Assembly (NCBI GenBank): GCA_019415925.1
Contig: DXYG01000028.1
Span: forward strand, 1-28,959
DNA length: 28,959 nt
Direction: 5' to 3'
DNA from: Clostridiales bacterium
GTDB lineage: Bacteria; Bacillota; Clostridia; Oscillospirales; Acutalibacteraceae
Position 1 is the stretch's first letter. Every line of letters starts with the position of its first letter. Below the pieces are notes generated by a model. It had not been told where the DNA came from, did no database searches, and saw only the letters and a list, made by a program, of their open reading frames with translations. Of the stretch, positions 23,287 to 28,959 are shown piece by piece. Made by a program: the position numbers and the translations under genes.

Positions 23287-23368
23287 GGGACGTCTGGGAA
23301 GCCGTCCCCTACGGCTGTAAAGGAAACGTTTGTATTAATTCCGTAGGGGACGGGTTCCCTCACGTCCC
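23287..23368. repeat. Second REP-like inverted pair (GGGACG type)
   Basis: Arms at 23287-23314 and 23341-23368 are inverted copies with three mismatches in 28. Each contains GTAGGGGACG and a CGTCCC end, with the GTAG heads facing inward. A further short inverted repeat, GGAAACGTTT (23322-23331) and AAACGTTTCC (23370-23379), overlaps the pair. It differs in sequence from the GGCGAAC type but shares the GTAG-plus-palindrome design. Confidence 0.75.
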
Positions 23369-23447
23369 AAAACGTTTCCAATATATCAACATAAATACAG
23401 CAAACAAGATTTTCCAATTAATACGCACCATTAATTCCGAATTAAAC

Positions 23448-24575
23448 TCACCTGTGTGCCAGCACCGAAAGCCCTGTTTCAATGCATTTGCAAAGCACGT
23501 CAATGTCCTCTTTGCAGTTGTATTTTGAAAAGCTGATTCTGATTGCGCTGTCTGCACGTTCCCTTGACAGTCCCATTGCGCTCAGAACGTGGCTCGGCTT
23601 GCCCTTTGCGCAGGCACTTCCCGAGGAAACAAAAACGTCAAATTCTTCAAGGAAATGGAGCATTGTTTCGCTCCTCACCCTGCCTGCCGAAATATTCAGC
23701 ACATACGGCAGAGCATTTTCGGGAGAATTTATACTTACTCCGTCAATGTTTTTCAGTTTTTGCCTTGCATAATCATTAAGCTCCGATATATTCCTGAAAT
23801 TTTCTTCAATTTTAAATTCCTCGCAGGCAACTCCGAACGCCGCAATCAGCGGCAGTGCCTCCGTACCCGGGCGGATTTTCTTTTCCTGCTCGCCGCCGTA
23901 CTGATGAGGAACAATGCGAACGCCCTTTTTTATGTACAATGCTCCGCAGCCCTTTGGTGCGTGAACCTTGTGTGCGCTGACGGTAATCAAATCCGCACAA
24001 AGCCGTCTTGCGTTAAGCGCAATCTTGCCGAACGCCTGAACAGCGTCGGTGTGGCAGATTGTGTCGCTGTTCTTATCCTTAACGGCAGAGAAAATCTCGC
24101 TTACGGGCATCACCGCACCCGTTTCGTTGTTGACGCACATAACGGAAACAAGGATTGTGTTTTCGTCAACTTCACTCAAAACGCTTTCGGGAGTGATTAT
24201 TCCGTCCTCGTTCGGCGGAATTCTCACGACCTCAAAGCCGTCATTTTCAAGCTTCTGAGCCGATTCAATAACACTGCTGTGCTCAACGGATGAAATAATA
24301 ATCTTGTTTCCACGTCTTTTTTTAGCCTGTGCAACGCCGAAAAGTGCTGTGTTGTTAGCCTCAGTGCCGCCACTTGTAAAGAAAATTTCTTCACTCTGCG
24401 CACCGAGCTTTTTTGCAACCGACTTTCTCGCCGATTCAAGCTCCTTCTCCGCATTCATTCCCTTAAGGTGCAGAGATGAGGGATTGCCGTAATTTTCGAC
24501 CATTATCCTGTATGCTTTTTCAGCCGCTTTTTCAGAAACAGCCGTAGTTGCGCTGTTGTCAAGATAATGTTCCAA
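23448..24575 (-). CDS. NifS/IscS-type cysteine desulfurase
   Basis: PLP enzyme releasing sulfur from L-cysteine as a protein persulfide, here probably passed to ThiI. 375 residues from MEHYLDNSATT. PLP lysine K203 (VSAHKVHAPKG), the FFTSGGTEANN block (65-75), HTDAVQAFGK (175-184) and the persulfide cysteine at about 322 (SSGSACAKGKPS) are present. The start is TTG at 24573-24575 with GGGGGGAACGGG upstream. The open frame continues 21 codons further, but that reaches into the -10 box, so the longer form is unlikely. The short active-site loop suggests the NifS-like dedicated group rather than SufS. Confidence 0.93.
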   Translation of the reverse strand: MEHYLDNSATTAVSEKAAEKAYRIMVENYGNPSSLHLKGMNAEKELESARKSVAKKLGAQSEEIFFTSGGTEANNTALFGVAQAKKRRGNKIIISSVEHSSVIESAQKLENDGFEVVRIPPNEDGIITPESVLSEVDENTILVSVMCVNNETGAVMPVSEIFSAVKDKNSDTICHTDAVQAFGKIALNARRLCADLITVSAHKVHAPKGCGALYIKKGVRIVPHQYGGEQEKKIRPGTEALPLIAAFGVACEEFKIEENFRNISELNDYARQKLKNIDGVSINSPENALPYVLNISAGRVRSETMLHFLEEFDVFVSSGSACAKGKPSHVLSAMGLSRERADSAIRISFSKYNCKEDIDVLCKCIETGLSVLAHR

Positions 24576-24636
24576 ACCCGTTCCCCCCGTAAAAATAGTT
24601 GCATATATGTTGCATACATATAAATATACATTTAAC

Positions 24637-24642
24637 ATTATA
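24637..24642 (-). promoter_or_regulatory. Promoter -10 box of the cysteine desulfurase gene
   Basis: Minus-strand TATAAT with a weak -35 (TTTATT) 17 nt upstream. Between it and the TTG start, TATGCAAC occurs twice in direct orientation, 11 bp apart (24595-24615), which could be an operator on one face of the helix. Confidence 0.5.
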
Positions 24643-24739
24643 CAACATACCGTAAGAAAAATAAAGTGAAAATTTTAACATAAATATTTAAAATACGGAC
24701 AAAATAAAGGTAAAGAACAGATAACAAGAGGGGTATTAT

Positions 24740-25195
24740 ATGATTTCACCAAAAGAATACGATAAAATTGTGAAGAAAAATTCACCGAAAAGTAAATGTT
24801 TTGTGAACGGACTGAAAGCTTTTCTAATCGGCGGAGCAATCTGCGCAGTCGGTCAGGGACTTATTAACCTTTACGGTGCACTCGGAATTGAGGAACAGCA
24901 GGCAAAAACGCTCACTTCTGTAACGCTTGTGTTTCTGGGAATACTGCTTACGGCAATCGGCGTGTACGACAAAATCGCAAAGCACGCAGGAGCAGGAACG
25001 CTCGTTCCGATTACAGGCTTTGCAAACGCCGTTTCCTCCCCTGCAATCGAGTTCAAGTCCGAGGGCTATGTTGCAGGCTTGGGCGCAAAGCTGTTCATCA
25101 TCGCAGGTCCCGTAATAGTATACGGTGTTTCGGCGTCAATAATCTACGGCGCAGTGCTCTGGATTCTGCATATGTTCGGCATAACGCTGTTTTGA
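24740..25195 (+). CDS. spoVAC: Stage V sporulation protein AC
   Basis: Membrane protein of the SpoVA channel that moves dipicolinic acid into the forespore and out during germination. 151 residues with three to four hydrophobic segments. The family block VPITGFANAVSSPAIEFKSE then GYVAGLGAKLF is clear. AGAGGGG precedes the ATG. Unusually, spoVAD and spoVAE do not follow; the gene ends at a terminator and the next gene is on the opposite strand. I could not assign a forespore sigma-factor promoter with confidence. Confidence 0.92.
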   Translation: MISPKEYDKIVKKNSPKSKCFVNGLKAFLIGGAICAVGQGLINLYGALGIEEQQAKTLTSVTLVFLGILLTAIGVYDKIAKHAGAGTLVPITGFANAVSSPAIEFKSEGYVAGLGAKLFIIAGPVIVYGVSASIIYGAVLWILHMFGITLF

Positions 25196-25206
25196 CAAAA
25201 AAACAA

Positions 25207-25237
25207 CCGACGGTTTTCCTCTTGAGAAAGCCGTCGG
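25207..25237. terminator. Bidirectional terminator after spoVAC and the SPFH operon
   Basis: 12-bp stem CCGACGGTTTTC / GAAAGCCGTCGG (one G-U pair) with a 7-nt loop. The minus-strand side is followed by TTGTTTTTTT, a strong U-tract. The plus-strand side has a weaker CTTAATTATTA. Confidence 0.85.
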
Positions 25238-25265
25238 CTTAATTATTATGTAGCTTGCAAAATGA

Positions 25266-26774
25266 TTAATACTCGGGAATATTTATATTTGCCAGCTTTT
25301 GGTTTATTCTTGTCTGTACTTCAAGATAATACAGAGAGTCTGCTTCTGTCATTTCTTCATCTTCACATTCACTAAAAGCCTGCATTGTTTCTGTGTATTT
25401 TGTCATATATTCGGAATATTCTTTCATCATACTTGCAGGATTATCGGAATTTGCATACTTCTCCATAAATTCAGCGTACTCGTCAAAGAATTCCTCATAT
25501 TTATCCATCGCCTTCTTAAACTCGGGCGTAACACTGTCTGAAGATTTGCTTGACTGCTCTTTCTTCGAATTTTCCGCTTTTGATTCCGATTTCGAACTCT
25601 CTGCTTTAGAGCTTTCAGCTTTTGAGCTCTCGGCTTTTGAAGTTTCTTCCTCCGTAGTTTCTTCTTCAAAGTCGTAAGGCTCAAAAAGGCTGATTTCCAT
25701 TACACTCAGTGAATTATAAGTAATTTCAACCTCATAACCGTCACTGCATTTTGCGCAGAAATAATCATCACTGCTGTTGTAATCAATATCAAACCCTTTT
25801 TCTTTACAATCCTTTACATACTCTTTGAAGTCGTTCTCGGAAGTATCTCCCACTAAGGCTTTAAAGCTATCGGAAGTATCTTCTTTTATTTTTCCTGTTT
25901 TTGATTTCGGAACAGGGAGCATTTTTGCAATTCCGCTGTCAGGCCACTCAAGATCACCCAATTCTTCAGGAGTTTCAAGTTCAATACTGTAATAATCAGT
26001 CAACATCATCAAATCAAGCTTGTAGCCTTCTTCGTTATAAGCTGAATACATACTGCCGGTTTCATCTGAATCAACAGTATATCCCATCTCAATACAGGCG
26101 TCAACATATTCGCTGTAATCACTTTCGGACGCTTTAATGTCAATGTCCAGCGACTTGCTTGTATTTGTTATAATATCGCCGCTGTTTGATTTTGGTTCGG
26201 GCAGATATTCGTGCAGCTTAATGCTGTTCCAGTCAAAATTCTGATATTCCTTTGAGTAACCTCTGTTCATAAGCGCCAAAAACGGAAAAGCCAGTATCAA
26301 AGCCACAATAGTTGTTATAATATGTAAGTTCTTCGCCTTCGTCTTTATAATTCGCAGTCCGAAAAGGAAGGATAAAATATACAGGGCAATTCCAAGCAAG
26401 CCTACTAAGCCTGAAGCAATACTGCCGTTTACAAACGCAAGAACCGTAAAAAGCGAGTCAAAAATTATGAATACCACAAGTAATTTACTCAAGATTCCCT
26501 TTTTAAACTTTCTTACGTACTCCTCCTCGTTTTTCTGAGCCTCCTGCCTTAAACGCTCCGACTCAATCTGCTGTTTACCTTTTTCAACTTCTTTGTACGC
26601 CTGCGATTTTATTTTTTCAACTCTGACCGCTTCAGTGTCGCCGAGCAAATCAGGAACCGAATATTTCGTGCCGCAGTACGGACATTCCGTATACTCCTTT
26701 GAAGTGTCAATTTCAAGCTGACCTCCGCAGTTTGAACAAAAAACTGCCGAGGTATTTACATTTTCATTACCCAT
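25266..26774 (-). CDS. Zinc-ribbon membrane protein with duplicated extracellular domain (DUF6591-like)
   Basis: 502 residues. Zinc ribbon C13/C16/C31/C34 at the N terminus, a charged helix (45-90), then three hydrophobic segments (about 95-115, 118-140, 150-170). Two tandem copies of one domain follow: 187-268 and 283-366, both with LPxPKSxxGxI, a TS, EYV-x2-C-x-E and a GY. An acidic/serine linker with AESSK repeats (379-410) leads to a helical end (TPEFKKAMDKYEEFFDEY ...). The tail resembles what I remember as DUF6591; that label should be checked. It is the last gene of the SPFH operon. Function unknown, possibly surface sensing. Confidence 0.8.
   Translation of the reverse strand: MGNENVNTSAVFCSNCGGQLEIDTSKEYTECPYCGTKYSVPDLLGDTEAVRVEKIKSQAYKEVEKGKQQIESERLRQEAQKNEEEYVRKFKKGILSKLLVVFIIFDSLFTVLAFVNGSIASGLVGLLGIALYILSFLFGLRIIKTKAKNLHIITTIVALILAFPFLALMNRGYSKEYQNFDWNSIKLHEYLPEPKSNSGDIITNTSKSLDIDIKASESDYSEYVDACIEMGYTVDSDETGSMYSAYNEEGYKLDLMMLTDYYSIELETPEELGDLEWPDSGIAKMLPVPKSKTGKIKEDTSDSFKALVGDTSENDFKEYVKDCKEKGFDIDYNSSDDYFCAKCSDGYEVEITYNSLSVMEISLFEPYDFEEETTEEETSKAESSKAESSKAESSKSESKAENSKKEQSSKSSDSVTPEFKKAMDKYEEFFDEYAEFMEKYANSDNPASMMKEYSEYMTKYTETMQAFSECEDEEMTEADSLYYLEVQTRINQKLANINIPEY
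25545..25640 (-). repeat. Coding tandem repeat (AESSK units)
   Basis: Degenerate 15-bp units coding AESSK, about three clear copies plus variants such as SESKAENSK. It forms the flexible linker of the zinc-ribbon membrane protein and may vary in length between strains. Confidence 0.7.
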
Positions 26775-26798
26775 TTTTTCCTCCTAAAATTTCTAAAT

Positions 26799-27485
26799 TT
26801 ATTTTAGAAGCCTGCACCTCTTGTTGCGTTTGTCAATCAAATTCAAAAGCTCCTCACCCAAAGCTGACGAAAGCTCAATATCTTTTGAAGATACAGCGTC
26901 CTCAAAAGCCGAAAACTGCCGCTGAATACTTGTATCAAGCTGTTCAAGCGCAGCGTTCGACATAACGTCGCTGAATCTTATCGCCTCATAAACCTTTTTA
27001 GCCGTTGCTTTTATTTCAGGCTCATCGGCTGACGCCATAATATGCTCCGCATCGGCTGTAAGCGACCTCATAACAAAAGAATACGTTCTGACTTTTTTGT
27101 CGATACCGCTTACGGTTTTCGAAAACACAAGCGTAAGAATAACACCGACAAGTGTTGCCGCAAGCACTGCCGAGCAGAGCAAAATGCAAAGCCACATCGG
27201 GAACGACGGAATAATCATTGCAAATCCGCCTGCAATAAGCATTGCAACAAGTCCCGTAAAACTTGCTTTAAACGTCGGCAGGTTGTATACGGTCATTTGA
27301 GGCTCGTTTGATTTCAACGCAAAAAACGAACAGGCAAGCTGAAATAAAAAGGTAATAGTAATGAATATGTAACCAACCCAGAACACACCGCAGAATCTCG
27401 TCGGCAGAGGTATCAGAAATGCCGCAAGGCTGAAAACAGCAAAACACAAAGCCCATATTACGGTATAAACCTTAAAAGACTTCAT
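26799..27485 (-). CDS. Four-span membrane protein of unknown function
   Basis: 228 residues. Four hydrophobic segments fill the N-terminal half (about 8-28, 33-55, 75-95, 98-122), followed by a cytoplasmic, mostly helical C-terminal part (125-228). It lies 5 nt after the SPFH gene and 24 nt before the zinc-ribbon gene, so it is in the same operon. Its position between an SPFH protein and a zinc-ribbon membrane protein matches that of YdjH in Bacillus ydjFGHI, but I cannot claim homology. Confidence 0.75.
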   Translation of the reverse strand: MKSFKVYTVIWALCFAVFSLAAFLIPLPTRFCGVFWVGYIFITITFLFQLACSFFALKSNEPQMTVYNLPTFKASFTGLVAMLIAGGFAMIIPSFPMWLCILLCSAVLAATLVGVILTLVFSKTVSGIDKKVRTYSFVMRSLTADAEHIMASADEPEIKATAKKVYEAIRFSDVMSNAALEQLDTSIQRQFSAFEDAVSSKDIELSSALGEELLNLIDKRNKRCRLLK

Positions 27486-27490
27486 AATTT

Positions 27491-28672
27491 TTATTCACCT
27501 CTTTTTGTACCGCACTTCGGACAGAACTTTCCTTTGCGTTCAAAAGCATATCCGCAGTTTTTGCAGAAATCCGCTGAGCCGGCAACAGACGTACCGCACT
27601 TCTCACAGAATGACGCTCCTGCGCTTATTCTTGCACCGCAGTTTTCGCAGAATCTTAACTCAGCCTGAGTCGTTGCGGAATTTCTCTGAGAAGAATCAAC
27701 GGCATCTCTCATCATATTGCCGACCATTGAGCCGACAGCACCGCCAATGCCGGCCATAGTGCCAAAGCCTACACCCATATTGGTGAACTCGCCCACAGCC
27801 TCGTTCTGAGCAATTTTTTCAGCCACGTCAAATCCACGCTCCTGACTGTATGTATATCCCTCCTGCGAACGCTTTGTCGCCTGAGCCTTTGAGTCGATAA
27901 CCGTCTTTTGCGCTTCGGTTTCGGCGTGGATAATTTCGGTCTGCTGTTTAAGCTTTGCCTCTGCAATGTCTGCATACTGACGGAAATGAAGCTCCTTGAA
28001 TTTTTCATACTGAGCGTCACCGTCAGGCTTCATCACCTTGGAAACAAAAAAGCGTTCAAGCGACACGCCGTAATCGGCAAAGTCGGGAACAAGCAGTTTT
28101 TTGATTGCCTCAGAAAATCTTGTGAGATTTTCGTCAATTTCAAAAATGCTTATGCTTTCCGACTTGATTGTCTGAGCAATGTAGGTTTTGACCTTAGTCA
28201 TCAAAAACGCTCTGAAGCACCTTGTCAGCGATTGCTGCGTAAGTCCGTTTTCCGTTCCGACAAGCTTTACAAGCAGTCTTTTGCTGTCAACTGCCTGCAA
28301 GCTCATCTCACCCGACGCACCCAGTGACAAAGGGAATTTATAGGTTGGCTCAATAAACTGTACTCTTGTATCAGTTCCCCATTTTATGGCCATCTGCTCG
28401 GTTTTATTGATGAAATAAACCTCGCAGTGAAAAGGTGAAATTCCGCCGCTTGCAAGCCTCAGCGCTCTGCCCAAAAGAGGAATGTTCTGAGTTTTAAGAG
28501 TGTATCTGCCCGGGCCGAACAAATCAAGAGCCTGACCGTTCAAAAAGAAAACGGCTTCCTGATTTTCGTGGACAATCAGCTGTGACAGCGTGTTGAAATC
28601 CTCACGGGGATATTTCCAAATAAAGGTGCTGTTGTCACCCTCGTACTTTATGACGTCAAAGAATTTCGGCAT
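27491..28672 (-). CDS. SPFH-domain protein with C-terminal zinc ribbons (YdjI-like)
   Basis: 393 residues, no membrane span. The N-terminal SPFH/band-7-like domain covers about 25-235 (QEAVFFLNGQALDLFGPGRY), followed by a coiled-coil segment (240-290). A glycine-rich stretch follows (GVGFGTMAGIGGAVGSMVG), then eight cysteines in two double zinc ribbons: C342/C345/C356/C359 and C370/C373/C384/C387. This is the architecture of Bacillus YdjI and the 'virion core protein-like' group. The Shine-Dalgarno AAGGAGG lies in the end of the RHH gene, whose stop codon abuts this ATG. Likely a peripheral membrane scaffold. Confidence 0.88.
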   Translation of the reverse strand: MPKFFDVIKYEGDNSTFIWKYPREDFNTLSQLIVHENQEAVFFLNGQALDLFGPGRYTLKTQNIPLLGRALRLASGGISPFHCEVYFINKTEQMAIKWGTDTRVQFIEPTYKFPLSLGASGEMSLQAVDSKRLLVKLVGTENGLTQQSLTRCFRAFLMTKVKTYIAQTIKSESISIFEIDENLTRFSEAIKKLLVPDFADYGVSLERFFVSKVMKPDGDAQYEKFKELHFRQYADIAEAKLKQQTEIIHAETEAQKTVIDSKAQATKRSQEGYTYSQERGFDVAEKIAQNEAVGEFTNMGVGFGTMAGIGGAVGSMVGNMMRDAVDSSQRNSATTQAELRFCENCGARISAGASFCEKCGTSVAGSADFCKNCGYAFERKGKFCPKCGTKRGE

Positions 28673-28864
28673 TTAGTCGCCCTCCTTGATTTCAAGGTTT
28701 TCAACAGCAAATTCCAGACACATCTGAATGATTTCATTCCTTGTACGTCCCGTCTGTTCAGCAATTTTGTCAAGTTCTTCAACCAGTTCATTCGTAAGTC
28801 TTGATGACACTACCATAGTTCCGCCTCTGTACTTTTTTGAAGTAATAATTAGTTTTTTATTCAT
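28673..28864 (-). CDS. Ribbon-helix-helix (CopG-type) regulator
   Basis: 63 residues. The RHH fold is clear from residue 16: beta strand TMVVSSRLT, helix NELVEELDKIAEQTG, then RTRNEIIQMCLEFAVENLEI. The basic N terminus (MNKKLIITSKKYRGG) could contact DNA. ATG at 28864 follows AGAAAGGTGAAGTAA; a later ATG (28816) is less well placed. It is first in the operon and abuts the SPFH gene. Self-regulation through the inverted repeat in its promoter is likely but inferred; an antitoxin role is less likely because no toxin-like partner follows. Confidence 0.85.
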   Translation of the reverse strand: MNKKLIITSKKYRGGTMVVSSRLTNELVEELDKIAEQTGRTRNEIIQMCLEFAVENLEIKEGD

Positions 28865-28885
28865 TTACTTCACCTTTCTGTTACT

Positions 28886-28914
28886 ATAGTACTACATTTG
28901 TAATTACTTGTCAA
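28886..28914 (-). promoter_or_regulatory. Promoter of the RHH-SPFH operon
   Basis: Minus strand: consensus -35 TTGACA (28909-28914), 17-nt spacer, -10 TACTAT (28886-28891). A 10-nt palindrome TACTATAGTA overlaps the -10. Confidence 0.85.
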
Positions 28915-28927
28915 CCACAATTGTAGT
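28891..28927. promoter_or_regulatory. Candidate operator of the RHH regulator
   Basis: ACTACATTTGT (28891-28901) and ACAATTGTAGT (28917-28927) are inverted copies matching at 10 of 11 positions. They frame the -35 box. This fits repression by the first gene of the operon, whose family usually binds short inverted or tandem sites. Confidence 0.55.
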
Positions 28928-28939
28928 TTATTTTAAAAT

Positions 28940-28959
28940 CTGTCTCTTATACACATCTC
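28940..28959. other. Nextera/Tn5 adapter remnant, not genomic
   Basis: The last 20 bases begin CTGTCTCTTATACACATCT, the Tn5 mosaic-end adapter of Illumina Nextera libraries. The final C agrees with the i7-side continuation. The biological sequence stops near 28939. Confidence 0.95.

Noticed and set aside
21891..23379. CRISPR array
   Set aside because: The repeats are inverted pairs of different sequence, not regularly spaced direct repeats, and no cas genes are present.
23589..24293. Plus-strand frame of 234 codons
   Set aside because: Antisense to the cysteine desulfurase gene; composition is cysteine- and asparagine-rich noise.
24576..24638. N-terminal extension of the cysteine desulfurase from an upstream ATG
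   Set aside because: The extension reaches into the -10 box, has no homology to the family, and the TTG start has a strong ribosome binding site.
28673..28864. Toxin-antitoxin module (RHH antitoxin)
   Set aside because: The next gene is an SPFH protein of 393 residues, not a RelE-, MazF- or PIN-like toxin.

Overview
The window is one assembled contig from a Gram-positive, endospore-forming Clostridia-type bacterium, most likely in or near the Ruminococcaceae/Oscillospiraceae. The evidence is a fused S10-spc-alpha ribosomal superoperon with map, a small KOW protein and infA before rpmJ, a zinc-type S14, strong AGGAGG ribosome binding sites, a spoVAC gene, a class B sortase and zinc-ribbon/SPFH membrane proteins. 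The genus assignment is inference. The last 20 bases (28940-28959) match the Nextera Tn5 sequencing adapter and are not genomic.

Region 1 (1-15965, minus strand) is the ribosomal superoperon, read right to left: rpsJ, rplC, rplD, rplW, rplB, rpsS, rplV, rpsC, rplP, rpmC, rpsQ, rplN, rplX, rplE, rpsZ, rpsH, rplF, rplR, rpsE, rpmD, rplO, secY, adk, map, KOW protein, infA, rpmJ, rpsM, rpsK, rpsD, rpoA, rplQ. It starts at a strong sigma-A promoter (15936-15964). A leader of about 340 nt follows, holding an intrinsic terminator and competing upstream helices, which suggests attenuation. The operon ends at an intrinsic terminator (121-161).

Region 2 (16036-17239, plus strand) has a CobO-like corrinoid adenosyltransferase under a clear promoter. 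A RAYT-type Y1/HUH transposase overlaps it by one base. The transposase gene carries two REP-like GTAG palindromes inside its own reading frame. A nearly identical copy lies about 6 kb away at 23232, with further GTAG-headed palindromes at 21891-21970 and 23287-23368.

Region 3 (17257-24642, minus strand) has a polytopic membrane protein. Next comes a compact three-gene set: a class B sortase with an N-terminal cytoplasmic CinA/MoCF-like domain and a C-terminal InlB-type repeat, a stand-alone degenerate MoCF-like protein, and an EctB-type diaminobutyrate aminotransferase with no ectA or ectC. Upstream lies a sulfur-transfer pair, a NifS-type cysteine desulfurase and ThiI.

Region 4 (24740-25195, plus strand) is an orphan spoVAC.

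Region 5 (25207-28939, minus strand) is a four-gene operon: a ribbon-helix-helix regulator, a YdjI-like SPFH protein with C-terminal zinc ribbons, a four-span membrane protein, and a zinc-ribbon membrane protein with duplicated extracellular domains. It has a near-consensus promoter overlapped by an inverted repeat. It looks like a PspA-less relative of the Bacillus ydjFGHI module.

The two most interesting novel candidates are the sortase/MoCF/diaminobutyrate set and the RAYT gene with REP elements in its coding sequence. The S10 leader attenuator and the RHH-SPFH operon come next.
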